A stretch of 64,000 nt of DNA, taken from the NCBI RefSeq assembly GCF_002211285.1, contig NZ_LOKX01000013.1, forward strand, positions 1 through 64,000. Reading direction: 5' to 3'. The position numbers were made by a program, and so were the translations under genes. Source of the DNA: Rhizobium sp. R635 (GTDB lineage: Bacteria; Pseudomonadota; Alphaproteobacteria; Rhizobiales; Rhizobiaceae). The notes under the pieces were generated by a model. It saw only the letters and a program-made list of their open reading frames with translations. It was not told the origin of the DNA and did no database searches. Positions 53,419-64,000 of the stretch are shown in pieces (within the stretch, counting starts at the first letter, position 1; each line of letters opens with the position of its first letter).

Positions 53419-54771
53419 TCAGGCGGCGGTGCGAACGTTCGAGATCGTGCCGATCAGCTCGTTGACGATGCGCTCGATCTGGGCGCGGTCGTCGCCCTCG
53501 GCCATCACGCGGATCAGCGGTTCGGTGCCTGAGGGGCGGATGACGAGGCGGCCGTTCCTGGCGAGCTCGGCTTCGGCATCGGCGATCGCCTTCTGCACCT
53601 GGATATCCTCCAGAGGCTTGCCGCCGCTGATGCGGACATTGCGCAGGAGCTGCGGCACCGGCTCGAATCGGCGGCAGACCTCGCTGACGGTGCGCCCCGT
53701 GCGCTTGACCGCGGCAAGGATCTGCAGCGCGGCAACCAGGCCGTCGCCTGTCGTGCCGTAATCCGAGAGCACGATATGGCCGGACTGCTCGCCGCCGACA
53801 TTGTAGTTGTGCTGGCGCATATGCTCGACGACATAGCGGTCGCCGACCTTGGTGCGGGCAAGCGCCATGCCGCGATCGTCGAGGAAGCGCTCGAGGCCGA
53901 GGTTGGACATCACGGTGGCAACGATGCCGTTGCCGCGCAGCTGCTGGCTCTCGGCCCAGCTCTCGGCGATGACGGCCATCAGCTGGTCGCCGTCGACGAT
54001 CGAACCGTTCTCGTCGATGATGATGACGCGGTCCGCATCACCGTCGAGCGCGATACCGATATCGGCGCGGACCTCGTCGACCTTCTTCTGCAGCGCGACG
54101 GGGCTGGTGGAGCCGCAATTGAGATTGATGTTGGTGCCGTTCGGCTCGTTGCCGATGGTGACGACGTCGGCGCCAAGCTCCCAGAGCACGGCGGGCGCCA
54201 CCTTGTAGGCAGCACCGTTAGCGCAGTCGATCGCAATCCTCAGGCCCTGCAGCGTCACGTCGCGCGGCAGCGTGCGCTTGGCATGTTCGATATAGCGGTC
54301 GTGAACGCCGTCGACGCGCTTGGCGCGGCCGATGTCGTCGGATTTGGCAAGCTGCGCGTTGAGGTCTTTTTCGAGCAGATCTTCGATCTCCGCCTCGATA
54401 TCGTCGGACAGCTTGTAACCATCGGGGCCGAAGAGCTTGATGCCGTTATCCTCGTAAGGATTGTGCGAAGCGGAGATCATCACGCCGATATCGCAGCGCA
54501 GCGAGCGCGTCAGCATGGCGACGGCAGGCGTCGGGATCGGGCCGAGAATGAAGGCATCGAGGCCCGCGGCCGTGAAGCCCGCAACCATGGCGTTCTCGAG
54601 CATATAACCGGAAAGGCGCGTATCCTTGCCGATGACGACGCGATGGCGATGGTTGCCGCGGCGGAAGATCGTGCCGGCGGCGATACCGACCCGCATCGCG
54701 AGATCCGGCGTCATCGGGAAGACATTGGACTGGCCACGAATGCCGTCGGTCCCGAAATAGCGTCTTTTCAT
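53419..54771 (-). CDS. glmM: Phosphoglucosamine mutase
   Basis: 450 residues, the family length. It converts glucosamine 6-phosphate to the 1-phosphate for peptidoglycan and LPS precursor synthesis. It begins [15 protein letters not shown]. The active-site phosphoserine is in [21 protein letters not shown], the metal site in [15 protein letters not shown], and the phosphate site in [18 protein letters not shown] 54771 is used because KRRYFGTDG is the conserved N-terminus; a longer frame to 54813 lacks support. It is separated from ftsH by a strong terminator. Confidence 0.95.
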   Translation of the reverse strand: MKRRYFGTDGIRGQSNVFPMTPDLAMRVGIAAGTIFRRGNHRHRVVIGKDTRLSGYMLENAMVAGFTAAGLDAFILGPIPTPAVAMLTRSLRCDIGVMISASHNPYEDNGIKLFGPDGYKLSDDIEAEIEDLLEKDLNAQLAKSDDIGRAKRVDGVHDRYIEHAKRTLPRDVTLQGLRIAIDCANGAAYKVAPAVLWELGADVVTIGNEPNGTNINLNCGSTSPVALQKKVDEVRADIGIALDGDADRVIIIDENGSIVDGDQLMAVIAESWAESQQLRGNGIVATVMSNLGLERFLDDRGMALARTKVGDRYVVEHMRQHNYNVGGEQSGHIVLSDYGTTGDGLVAALQILAAVKRTGRTVSEVCRRFEPVPQLLRNVRISGGKPLEDIQVQKAIADAEAELARNGRLVIRPSGTEPLIRVMAEGDDRAQIERIVNELIGTISNVRTAA

Positions 54772-54956
54772 CTGCACTCCTAAGCTTTCCGCGCGCCATT
54801 CAAGGCTGCGCATCGTTCCAAGCGATCTGGTCCCACCGGTCTGTCGTCAGTCCGGGAACCTTTGAATCACACTTGCTTCCATTCATCGGGATGCCACAAA
54901 ACATGAGCATCAGCACGTAAATTACCGAGAAAAATGATTATATCCCGTTACCAATG

Positions 54957-54996
54957 AAAAAGGCCGGCTTTCCCTCGCGGGAAAGCCGGCCTTTTT
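54957..54996. terminator. Strong bidirectional terminator between ftsH and glmM
   Basis: An 18-bp perfect stem (54957-54974 with 54979-54996, AAAAAGGCCGGCTTTCCC) with a 4-base loop TCGC and T-runs on both strands. It follows the ftsH stop at 55015, so ftsH and glmM have separate 3' ends despite conserved order. Confidence 0.95.
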
Positions 54997-55014
54997 CGGA
55001 GTGATGCTGGCCGC

Positions 55015-56946
<1,932 letters not shown>

Positions 56947-57043
56947 CGAACTCCCCAGCACTGGAACAGCCGCCTCATGGCGACCGTCTTATTTGGTTCT
57001 AACATAGGGTTGCGCCGTGCGATTGCCAAGGCGACACCCCAGG

Positions 57044-58522
57044 TCAGATGGTTTTTCCGTCAATACTTCTTAAAGGCAGCCCCGCATAGGGCGCCGTTGC
57101 GAAAACCGCCGAAAGCCTGTCGGCAAAGATGAAATCAAATCGTGTCAAAAAGCGGTCGAAGGGTGCGAAATACGGCATCAGATCGATCGAGCGGGAGGAT
57201 TCCGGAGCCAAATAGGCTCCTTCTGAGGATAAGGCGGGTGCCGAGGCGATTGCGCGGTTCCATGCCGACTTGGGAAGGTGCTGCATACTCTCCCTCATTC
57301 CCTTCCTCGGGCTTTGCCCGAGGGATGTCACAGGAATCCAGCCACCGCGCGTCTGGGCGGTGAACGACTCAACGAAGCGCAAAGTGTCTTTTGCGCCCAA
57401 GGACTTGGGCGCGCTGCATTCCTGTGACAAGCACAGGAATGAGGGAGCGCGTGGAGTAGCGGCCTCGGCCTCTATCGACGTGGTCAACCCATTCCACACA
57501 TAAAACCTCCCATCCCAAACCCCAGCCTTTCCCGGCCTCAACACCAGAGGCAATATCCCCCTGCTCTCCCGCGCCAGATAAAGCCCGTCACGCCGCAGAT
57601 CGAACACCACCCTGCCGGCGGTCATCCGTCCCGGCTTACCGCCGGCGGCAAATGCCAGAATCCGTTCCATCTGTCCCCTGCCCGGCACAAATGGCTGGCC
57701 GCCGAACACAGCCGTCAGACGGCCGAGCGCATAATCGAGCACTGCACGATCCTCACGCAAACCACCAGGCGCTACCTGCCCAAGCAGGCCGCCATGAAGC
57801 ATGAAGTGACGATCCAGCCATTTGGCGGCTCGGGACGACAGGGCCAGCCGCTCCTCCCAGGCCGCGCGAATATCCGTCTCCGCTGCCGCATCGGCAGGTG
57901 GCTGCCGGCGAACCCGAACGCGCTCGTACTTCTCATCCTCGTTGCTTGGGTCGTCGATCCAACCCACACCCCGCTCCCGCAGGAAAGCGCGGATATCCGC
58001 TCGGGTGGAAAAAAGAAGCGGTCGTAAAATCCAGAATCGCCGGTCGAAGAGCACGGCGTCGGCGATACCGGATGAAACCTGCTCCGTTCGCATCCCGCGC
58101 ATCTCAAGTGTTTCACGCTGGTCGTCGAAAGTATGGCCGGTGACGATGAGATCGGCGCCGAGCGCTTCCGCCGCCTCGGCCAGAAGTCCGTAGCGGGCTT
58201 CGCGGGCAGCTGCCATGATTCCGGTCTTCGGCTTTTCGCCCTGCCAGATCCTGACGGTATGGGGAATGCCGAGCGACGCGCAAAGGGCTGCGATCTCTCG
58301 CGCCTCCTCTGCGGAGCCGGCGCGCAACGCATGGTCTACGGTCGCGGCGCATAGGGAAATTTCGGGATGGGGTGCGGCCTTCACGGCTTCATCGAGAAGG
58401 AGAAGCAGGCCGGTGGAATCGCTGCCGCCCGATACCGCGACGAGAATGCGCGCGGGGCGTCGAAGCGAGAAGAGAAACTGGCGGATCGCCAGCCGAGGCA
58501 ATGACGTGCCCTCCGCAGACAT
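57044..58522 (-). CDS. tilS: tRNA(Ile)-lysidine synthase
   Basis: 492 residues. It lysidinylates the CAU anticodon of the minor tRNA-Ile. The PP-loop is ILVAVSGGSDSTGLLLLLDEA and DLIVTGHTFDDQRETLEMRGMR is typical. A stretch of about 53 residues (roughly 359-411, APSFLCLSQECSAPKSLGAK onward) is foreign: it is the in-frame translation of a palindromic repeat at 57290-57447. Apart from this the enzyme is of normal length, about 440 residues. ATG 58522 is chosen, 11 bases after the cpoB stop; the longer frame to 58630 reads inside that gene. tilS is essential in most bacteria, so the insertion is presumably tolerated. Confidence 0.9.
   Translation of the reverse strand: MSAEGTSLPRLAIRQFLFSLRRPARILVAVSGGSDSTGLLLLLDEAVKAAPHPEISLCAATVDHALRAGSAEEAREIAALCASLGIPHTVRIWQGEKPKTGIMAAAREARYGLLAEAAEALGADLIVTGHTFDDQRETLEMRGMRTEQVSSGIADAVLFDRRFWILRPLLFSTRADIRAFLRERGVGWIDDPSNEDEKYERVRVRRQPPADAAAETDIRAAWEERLALSSRAAKWLDRHFMLHGGLLGQVAPGGLREDRAVLDYALGRLTAVFGGQPFVPGRGQMERILAFAAGGKPGRMTAGRVVFDLRRDGLYLARESRGILPLVLRPGKAGVWDGRFYVWNGLTTSIEAEAATPRAPSFLCLSQECSAPKSLGAKDTLRFVESFTAQTRGGWIPVTSLGQSPRKGMRESMQHLPKSAWNRAIASAPALSSEGAYLAPESSRSIDLMPYFAPFDRFLTRFDFIFADRLSAVFATAPYAGLPLRSIDGKTI
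57290..57447. repeat. Palindromic repeat inserted inside tilS
   Basis: 158 bp with terminal inverted repeats CTCCCTCATTCC (57290-57301) and GGAATGAGGGAG (57436-57447). Inside are three perfect hairpins: CCTCGGGC/GCCCGAGG (57305-57323), GCGCCCAAG/CTTGGGCGC (57393-57412), and TTCCTGTG/CACAGGAA towards the right end. The tilS frame runs through it without a stop. Confidence 0.85.
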
Positions 58523-58533
58523 GGCGGAAAGCG

Positions 58534-59523
58534 TTAGCAGGAGAGGCGCTTCTGTTCGCTCGCGACCTTGCTTATGACGGCGCGTGAGGCCTTCGGATAA
58601 CGCTTCGAGACTTCGCGCAGCGTCGCGCACGCCGTCTCGGTATTGTCGAGGGCGGCAAGCGACATGCCGAGCTTCAGGAGCATTTCGGGAGCCTTTTCCG
58701 ATGTCCCGTATTTCTGATGCGCATTGAGGAAAGTCTTGGCCGCCTCATTGTACTTGCCCTGCGAATAGAGCGCCTCGCCGAGCCAGAAATTGGCATCCGC
58801 CGCCCGCGCGCTGCTGGGGTAGCGGGTAATGTACTGCTCGAACTCCTGTTCGGCCGTGCCGTAATCGCCTGACAATACGTGGCCGTAGGCCGCCTTGTAG
58901 TGATCGGCCTCGCTGCCGAGCGAGGCGGTCTGCTGCGGCGTTCCACTGCTGGCATCGGGAAGCGGCGCGGAGCCGATGGTGGCGTTTTCATCCATGGTTT
59001 CGCCAACCTGGTTGCCGTTCTGATCGAACTCGATCGAACCCAGCTGCTTCGGCGGCTGCCCGAGCCCGGTATTGGCGGGCACATCGGTAGAGGGAGCCGT
59101 TTCGGCTCCCTGCGGTGCTTGGATCACCTTGGCGACATCGTCCCCGCCGGAAGCTGCCGGAGCGGTTTCGGTCTCGCTCTTCTTGACGGGTGTCTTGGCG
59201 GCACCGCCGCCGGAACCGGTCTTTTCGAGCTGCTGGAAGCGGAATTCATTGTCTTCCTGCTGTTTGCGGATCGTCTCCTGCATCTGCAGAAGCTGGAAGC
59301 TCATCTCCTCGATCCGGCCGTTCAACTGCCGCAACTGCTCTTCGAGCTGCTGCACGCGGACCTCCGCGTCGCCGCTCTGCACCTTGACAACAGGCGGCGC
59401 CGACTGGCTTTCCGCGGGTCGGCCGCCGAGATGCAGCCCAAAGAACGAGGCCGAATAGGCCACCCGTTCGCTCCCGGTCACAGCCGCGAGGCACAGCATG
59501 CCTGCCACGACAAGTTTCTTCAT
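58534..59523 (-). CDS. cpoB: Tol-Pal system protein CpoB (YbgF)
   Basis: 329 residues. A signal peptide (MKKLVVAGMLCLAAVTGSERVAYSA) is followed by a coiled coil (about 55-110, VRVQQLEEQLRQLNGRIEEMSFQLLQMQETI) that mediates trimerisation. A Pro/Ala-rich linker leads to C-terminal TPR repeats (about 205-329: YKAAYGHVLSGDYGTAEQEFEQYI and later repeats). In E. coli CpoB coordinates peptidoglycan synthesis with outer membrane constriction together with Tol-Pal. It is downstream of pal behind a terminator-like hairpin, and tilS starts 11 bases after its stop. Confidence 0.9.
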   Translation of the reverse strand: MKKLVVAGMLCLAAVTGSERVAYSASFFGLHLGGRPAESQSAPPVVKVQSGDAEVRVQQLEEQLRQLNGRIEEMSFQLLQMQETIRKQQEDNEFRFQQLEKTGSGGGAAKTPVKKSETETAPAASGGDDVAKVIQAPQGAETAPSTDVPANTGLGQPPKQLGSIEFDQNGNQVGETMDENATIGSAPLPDASSGTPQQTASLGSEADHYKAAYGHVLSGDYGTAEQEFEQYITRYPSSARAADANFWLGEALYSQGKYNEAAKTFLNAHQKYGTSEKAPEMLLKLGMSLAALDNTETACATLREVSKRYPKASRAVISKVASEQKRLSC

Positions 59524-59625
59524 ATGTATCGTCCTGTCCCAGTGATTCTTCGTGCCTTAAGGCACGAACAGGAGATTTTTCCAATTGCTGTCAAAAAGCA
59601 ACGGAGTCTGGCCAAAGTGTGGTCA

Positions 59626-59656
59626 AAAAGAAAAGGCGGCCCGCAAGGGACCGCCT
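59626..59656 (-). terminator. Intrinsic terminator after pal
   Basis: Stem AGGCGGTCCC/GGGCCGCCT with a 4-base loop and one bulge, followed on the minus strand by TTTTCTTTTT. It lies 27 bases after the pal stop and separates pal from cpoB. Confidence 0.85.
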
Positions 59657-59682
59657 CGTCAAGATCCGGCTTTTGCCGGGAT

Positions 59683-60219
59683 TTACATGCCGGCGCCGCC
59701 GAGAACGGTGACTGCGCGGCGGTTCTGCGACCAGCAGGAGATATCGTCGCAGACGGCGACCGGGCGTTCCTTGCCGTAGGAGATCGTCTTCATGCGCTGT
59801 GCCGGAACGCCGCGCGAAGCGAGGTAATCCTTGGCAGCGGCGGCACGACGAGCGCCGAGAGCCAAGTTATATTCGCGCGTGCCGCGCTCGTCGGCATGGC
59901 CTTCGACGGTGATCTGGTAGTTCGGGTAGCGGCCGAGCCACTGCGCCTGACGATCGAGCGTCTGCGAGGCATCGGCGCGGATCGACGAGGAGTCGGTGTC
60001 GAAGAAGATGCGGTCGCCGACATTGACCGTGAAGTCCTGGGCCGAGCCCGGCGTCGCAGCACCTGCACCGAGGCCCATATCGCCGGCGCTGTTCGGCATG
60101 CCGCCGTTCTTCTTGTTGGCGCAACCCGCAAGCGCGAGACCGGCGACGAGCGCGATCATGACGGGGTTGCGGGCGAAATTCTGCATGCGGCTCATTGCCG
60201 GGGTGTGAATTCGGCTCAT
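59683..60219 (-). CDS. pal: Peptidoglycan-associated lipoprotein Pal
   Basis: 178 residues, matching the usual length. The lipobox is LALAGC, then a linker (ANKKNGGMPNSAGDMGLGAG) and the OmpA-like domain with RIFFDTDSSSIRADA and the peptidoglycan-binding VEGHADERGTREYNLALGARRA. It anchors the outer membrane to the cell wall and interacts with TolB. ATG 60219 has AAGGAG eight bases upstream; ATG 60195 is internal, and the frame reaching 60351 is too long. Confidence 0.95.
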   Translation of the reverse strand: MSRIHTPAMSRMQNFARNPVMIALVAGLALAGCANKKNGGMPNSAGDMGLGAGAATPGSAQDFTVNVGDRIFFDTDSSSIRADASQTLDRQAQWLGRYPNYQITVEGHADERGTREYNLALGARRAAAAKDYLASRGVPAQRMKTISYGKERPVAVCDDISCWSQNRRAVTVLGGAGM

Positions 60220-60370
60220 GGCCGGGTCTCCTTGCGATTTCAGGGTTTCCGGACAGTAACCGCACTCGGTTAACCGCCCCTCAAAGTTTATGGTTAACAA
60301 TTTACTGATTTGTCCCGTAGTCGCCCGGTTTTCATGATTCTGAGGCGACATGAAGGCATTGCCGCGCCTG

Positions 60371-61678
60371 CTACTCCAGAAGCGGCGACCAGGCCGGGTC
60401 GGAACCGTAGGTCGGCGTCTTGACGAGCTGCTCGTTGTAACCGGTCAGATCGATCGAATAGAGCTGCGGACCGCCTGCTCCTGCCGCCTGGCGGAAGAAC
60501 ATCAGCACGCGGCCGTTCGGCGCCCAGGTCGGACCTTCATTGTGGAAGCCGGTCGTCAGGATGCGCTCGCCCGAACCGTCCGGCTTCATCACGCCGATCG
60601 AGAACTTGCCGCCGGCCTGCTTGGTGAAGGCGATGAGATCGCCGCGCGGCGACCAGACCGGCGTCGAATAGGAGCCGTCCCCGAAGGAAATGCGGGTCTG
60701 GCCCGAACCGTCGGCGTTCATCACGTAGATCTGCGGCTTGCCGCCCCGGTCGCTTTCGAAGCTGACGCGGGCACCATCCGGCGAATAGGAGGGTGACGTG
60801 TCGATCGCAGCCGTCGAGGTCAGGCGCGTCGTCGTGCGCGAGCGCAGGTCCATCGTGTAGATGTTGGAATTGCCTTCCTGCTGCAGGCTCATGATCACCT
60901 TCTGGCCATCCGGCGAAAAGCGCGGCGAGAAGGTCATGCCCGGGAAGTTGCCGACGACCTCGCGCTGCCCGGTTTCGAGCTGCAGCAGATAGACGCGCGG
61001 CTGCTGGTTGGCGAAGGACATGTAGGTGACTTCCTGCCGGCTCGGCGAGAAGCGCGGCGTCAGCACGAGATCGCTGCCGTCGGTCAGCATGCGCACGTTG
61101 AAGCCGTCCTGATCCATGATCGCCAGCTGCCGCTTGCGCTGCTGCTTGGTGCCGGATTCGGAGACGAAGACGACGCGGGTATCGAAATAACCCTCTTCGC
61201 CGGTGATCTGCTTATAGATCGCGTCGGCGATGATGTGGGCGACACGCCGCCAGTTCTCCGGCTGGGTAAAGAACTGCTGACCGGTCATCTGCTGCCCGGC
61301 AAAAGTATCCCACAGGCGGAATTCGGCGCGAAGGCGGCCATCCGCTTCCTTGGTAACTCGGCCGGTGACCAGCGCCTGCGCATTGATGACCTTCCAGTCC
61401 TCGAAGCGCGGCGCGGCATCCGGATTGGAGATCTTTTCGATAAAGGCGGTCTTGTTGATCGGAGCAAACAGGCCGGAACGCTGCAGATCGGCGGCAATGA
61501 CCTGCGAGACCTGCGCGCCTATGTCGCCCTGGAAGTCCGTCACCGCAATCGGCATCGGCTGGACATTGCCTTTTCGAAGGTCGAGGGTGACCAACGCGTT
61601 CGCCGGCGTCGTAAAGGCTGCGACCCCAATCAGGCCTGCAATGACCATCAGAGCGCGGATGAGGGAACACTTGACCAT
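60371..61678 (-). CDS. tolB: Tol-Pal system protein TolB
   Basis: 435 residues. A signal peptide ([20 protein letters not shown]) precedes an N-terminal domain ([29 protein letters not shown]) and a C-terminal six-bladed beta-propeller with repeated SPDG motifs ([51 protein letters not shown]). TolB links Pal to TolA. ATG 61678 gives the expected N-terminus; ATG 61699 and a start at 61711 would overlap the upstream gene. It is 22 bases after the stop of the TolA-like paralogue. Confidence 0.95.
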   Translation of the reverse strand: MVKCSLIRALMVIAGLIGVAAFTTPANALVTLDLRKGNVQPMPIAVTDFQGDIGAQVSQVIAADLQRSGLFAPINKTAFIEKISNPDAAPRFEDWKVINAQALVTGRVTKEADGRLRAEFRLWDTFAGQQMTGQQFFTQPENWRRVAHIIADAIYKQITGEEGYFDTRVVFVSESGTKQQRKRQLAIMDQDGFNVRMLTDGSDLVLTPRFSPSRQEVTYMSFANQQPRVYLLQLETGQREVVGNFPGMTFSPRFSPDGQKVIMSLQQEGNSNIYTMDLRSRTTTRLTSTAAIDTSPSYSPDGARVSFESDRGGKPQIYVMNADGSGQTRISFGDGSYSTPVWSPRGDLIAFTKQAGGKFSIGVMKPDGSGERILTTGFHNEGPTWAPNGRVLMFFRQAAGAGGPQLYSIDLTGYNEQLVKTPTYGSDPAWSPLLE

Positions 61679-61700
61679 ATCAAACAAGCCTTTCAGCATC

Positions 61701-62114
61701 TTATTGGGCAAAGCCGCTGGTGTCGAAGTTCAAAACGACTTCCTTCCAGACATCGTATTTTTCTTTCGGGAGCATGGTGAATGGCGCGGAACGCCGAACG
61801 GCGCGGAGGGCCGCAGCCGACAGTCTTTTCCGAGCGGCTTCGGTGCCGCCCGAAGCTGTTACCTTAGGTGAACCAACGATCGCGCCAGTCTTATCGAGCC
61901 ACAGGTGGATAGTGATCACGACTCCGCCGTCGCTCGCCCGCACGGGAGGAACATTGAAGGAGGAAGCGATTGCGCGCTGCAAATCCACGGCCGACTTATC
62001 AGAGATCACCGCGTCGACCGGCTGCGCCAACACTTCAGGCGCACAAGCCAGAATCGTTCCGAGCATGATGACGGCTGCAATAGACTTGTTGCCATGGGAC
62101 AGGTCCATCAGCAT
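61701..62114 (-). CDS. Free-standing TolA C-terminal (TonB-like) domain protein
   Basis: 137 residues. A signal peptide ([20 protein letters not shown]) is followed directly by a domain strikingly like the C-terminus of the adjacent Tol[22 protein letters not shown] and [15 protein letters not shown] compare with VVITVHFKLDKDGNIIGQPDI and KYDVWNEVVLNFHPS in TolA. It has no membrane anchor or long helical stalk. It lies between tolA and tolB, starting just before the tolA stop is left behind (ATG 62114; ATG 62108 is an alternative). It looks like a local duplication of the TolA domain exported to the periplasm. Confidence 0.85.
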   Translation of the reverse strand: MLMDLSHGNKSIAAVIMLGTILACAPEVLAQPVDAVISDKSAVDLQRAIASSFNVPPVRASDGGVVITIHLWLDKTGAIVGSPKVTASGGTEAARKRLSAAALRAVRRSAPFTMLPKEKYDVWKEVVLNFDTSGFAQ

Positions 62115-63260
62115 TCAGATCCCCATATCGCTGGGATGAAAGTTAAGGACAACCTCGTTCCACACGTCATACTTGTCCATCGGAAGCGTCGTACGGAACG
62201 AGGGAGCAGATTTCATCACGGCACGGTAAGCGCCACTTTCCAGCGCGCGGCGCGTTGCATCGGTGCTGCTTCCGCCGGAAGACTCGATGTCAGGCTGGCC
62301 GATAATGTTTCCATCTTTATCGAGCTTGAAATGCACCGTGATGACCATGCCGGAAAGGCCTTCCATTCCCGGAGTGATAAGCCAGTTACCCTGGATCAAA
62401 CCCTGTAGCGCATCTTGTTCGCTTTGGCTGAGCTTGGAACCGCCATTGCTCTTCTTCGCCCCCAGCGATGCCTCCTGCGTCGAACGCTTGGCACCGCCGG
62501 CGGAAGGATCGGTCTTATTCAGCAAGGCCGAAATCTCATCCGCGTTGAAATCGCTTTTCATCGAGGAGGCCGCTTTCGCCACTTCCTGCTTCTTGTCGGC
62601 CTTCTTCTTGTCCGTCGGCGCTTCCGCAGCCTTCGGCTCGTCCTGAGTCTTCTCCGGCGGCTTTTCGGCCGGCTTCTGCGGCTCCGGCGGCTTCACCTGC
62701 GGTTTTGCGACCGGGGTCGGCACATTGTCCGGCAGCGCCTCAGCTTCCGGCTTCGGCGGTTCTTCAGGCTTGGCCTGCTCTTCCGGCGGCTTTTCCTCCG
62801 GCTTCGGCGGCGTCACTTCGACAGGCTTCGGCGGCGGAATGGAAGCGACTTCCTTCGGCTGCTCGACCTCGGTCTCTTCCTTGTTGACTTCCTTGACGTC
62901 GTTCGGCTTGGGATCGATCGTCGGCAGCGGTTTCTCGCTCGAATTCGCCGCCGCAGCTTCGCTGTTGCTGGGCTTGGCGTTCGGGACCGGCGGCGTCTTC
63001 AGATCGGCATTGTTGTCGCCGGCATTCTCCGCCGGCTGCGCGATCGGCGGCCGGGTCGTCGGCACAGGGGCTGACGTCTCCTTCTTCGGAGCCTTCTTGT
63101 CGCCTTGCTGCATCTGGGTAATGGATTCAACCGGCACGAGATCGACCGGCATCGCCTCGAAATCCTCCACCTTGAAGGATTCCGGCGCGCTCAAAGACAC
63201 CATCGCCCAGGTGAGTACCAGGCAATGCAGAACAGCAGATGTGACGACGCTGGTCTTCAT
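62115..63260 (-). CDS. tolA: Cell envelope protein TolA
   Basis: 381 residues. An N-terminal membrane helix (SAVLHCLVLTWAMVSLSA) is followed by a very Pro/Lys/Glu-rich periplasmic stalk (about 50-265) and the C-terminal globular TolA domain (about 280-381). It is energised by TolQR and reaches Pal/TolB. The Pro-rich spacer replaces the long Ala/Lys/Glu helix of enteric TolA. It lies eight bases after tolR and is followed by a paralogue of its own C-terminal domain. Confidence 0.93.
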   Translation of the reverse strand: MKTSVVTSAVLHCLVLTWAMVSLSAPESFKVEDFEAMPVDLVPVESITQMQQGDKKAPKKETSAPVPTTRPPIAQPAENAGDNNADLKTPPVPNAKPSNSEAAAANSSEKPLPTIDPKPNDVKEVNKEETEVEQPKEVASIPPPKPVEVTPPKPEEKPPEEQAKPEEPPKPEAEALPDNVPTPVAKPQVKPPEPQKPAEKPPEKTQDEPKAAEAPTDKKKADKKQEVAKAASSMKSDFNADEISALLNKTDPSAGGAKRSTQEASLGAKKSNGGSKLSQSEQDALQGLIQGNWLITPGMEGLSGMVITVHFKLDKDGNIIGQPDIESSGGSSTDATRRALESGAYRAVMKSAPSFRTTLPMDKYDVWNEVVLNFHPSDMGI

Positions 63261-63268
63261 TTTGAGCG

Positions 63269-63724
63269 CTATTGGTCCTTCTTCTGCTGCGTCACCAGGC
63301 CGATATTCTTGAAACCGGCCCCCTGGATGCGAGCCATGACGTCGGCGATGACGCCGTAGGGCGCCGTTGCATCGCCGCGCACGAAGATACGTTCGTTATA
63401 ACCGGTGGTCGCGATCGCCTCGAGCTTGGCGGCGATCTCGGCTGCCGGGATCGGCGTTTCCTGCAGGAACACTTCGCCGTCGTTCTTGACCGAAATCGTG
63501 ATCGGCTGCGTCTCGGAATTCAGCGCCTTGGCCTGCGTTTCCGGCAGGTCGATCGGCACGCCGACCGTCATCATCGGTGCAGCCACCATGAAGATGATCA
63601 AAAGCACGAGCATGACGTCGACGAGCGGCGTCACGTTGATTTCGGAGATCACGGCCTTGTTCCGACCGCCGCGACGGCGGCGTCCGCCGCCCCCGCCGCC
63701 ATTGCCTCCAACAGCCATACCCAT
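63269..63724 (-). CDS. tolR: Tol-Pal system protein TolR
   Basis: 151 residues. A Gly/Arg-rich N-terminus (GGNGGGGGGRRRRGGRNK) precedes the single ExbD/TolR helix with its key Asp (EINVTPLVDVMLVLLIIFMV). The periplasmic domain includes ERIFVRGDATAPYGVIADVM. It works with TolQ as a proton-driven motor. It starts 18 bases after the tolQ stop. Confidence 0.95.
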   Translation of the reverse strand: MGMAVGGNGGGGGGRRRRGGRNKAVISEINVTPLVDVMLVLLIIFMVAAPMMTVGVPIDLPETQAKALNSETQPITISVKNDGEVFLQETPIPAAEIAAKLEAIATTGYNERIFVRGDATAPYGVIADVMARIQGAGFKNIGLVTQQKKDQ

Positions 63725-63742
63725 GTCAGAATACTCCGTTGG

Positions 63743-64000
63743 TTACTGAGCGGCAGCGCGCGGCTGCAGCTTCTCGTCGATCTGGCGCGAAAGTATGGCG
63801 GAGAATTCATCCGCGAAACCTTCCATGCGCGCCGAGAGCTTGCCGGCGTCAGCGGAGAACTTGTTGTAGGCGATAACCGCCGGGATAGCGGCGACGAGGC
63901 CGATCGCCGTGGCGAGAAGCGCCTCGGCGATACCGGGCGCCACGACCGCAAGGTTGGTGGACTTCGAACCGGCGATCGCCTGGAACGAGGTCATGATGCC
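63743..64000 (-). CDS. tolQ: Tol-Pal system protein TolQ, C-terminal part (cut by the window)
   Basis: Only the last 86 or so residues are in the window. They include the final membrane helices (VVAPGIAEALLATAIGLVAAIPAVIAYNKF) with the conserved Pro and Thr of the TolQ/ExbB family, and an alpha-helical tail. The start lies beyond base 64000. It heads the tolQ-tolR-tolA cluster. Confidence 0.93.
   Translation of the reverse strand, partial: GIMTSFQAIAGSKSTNLAVVAPGIAEALLATAIGLVAAIPAVIAYNKFSADAGKLSARMEGFADEFSAILSRQIDEKLQPRAAAQ

Overview
The window is chromosomal DNA of an alphaproteobacterium of the Rhizobium etli / R. leguminosarum type. The reasons are high GC, the tolQRA-tolB-pal-cpoB-tilS-ftsH-glmM order on the minus strand, a serC-serA pair, RIME-like intergenic palindromes, an NodT-type RND efflux system, long alphaproteobacterial forms of PurC and SerC, and a pobR-pobA pair. 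Nothing was searched against a database. Assignments rest on reading translated motifs and gene order.

Layout. 1-400: a probable leftward rRNA-type promoter facing off the left edge. 0.4-6.3 kb: small proteins, an rRNA pseudouridine synthase coupled to an orphan phosphoribosyltransferase, an SLC13 permease, purC, and a TetR regulator. 6.5-12.5 kb: a complete RND efflux system closed by a textbook terminator. 12.6-20.1 kb: a self-contained operon of LacI regulator, polyamine-type ABC importer, nucleoside hydrolase and adenine deaminase, probably purine nucleoside uptake and salvage. 20.3-28.1 kb, minus strand: a DctB/DctD-like two-component system, tctCBA, and an M20 amidohydrolase. 28.2-31.6 kb: a molybdenum oxidoreductase, a cobalamin-riboswitch-controlled cbtB-cbtA operon with a third exported protein, a divergent histidine phosphatase, and a 39-residue membrane protein. 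31.8-37.1 kb: a GGDEF-EAL protein, acetate kinase and phosphoketolase. 37.2-44.1 kb: pobR/pobA and a Liv-type ABC importer. 44.4-49.0 kb: a VCBS-like protein, a decayed toxin-antitoxin pair, tRNA-Met, mnmA, a DMT exporter and a small unknown. 49.2-53.1 kb: serC-serA with a leader RNA, and an outer membrane beta-barrel. 53.4-64.0 kb: glmM, ftsH, tilS and the Tol-Pal cluster, with tolQ cut by the right edge.

Points that go beyond routine annotation are: (i) the cbtB-cbtA operon with a third, His-rich exported protein; (ii) the LacI-ABC-purine salvage operon with a CpG-centred operator; (iii) a perfect 36-bp palindrome between the sigma-54-type regulator and tctC, together with a GAFPGA variant of the sigma-54 contact loop; (iv) a palindromic repeat that has entered tilS in frame; (v) a free-standing TolA C-terminal-domain paralogue between tolA and tolB; (vi) a four-copy 104-105 bp double-hairpin repeat whose end supplies stop codons; (vii) stable stem-loops directly after the binding-protein gene in all three importer operons.
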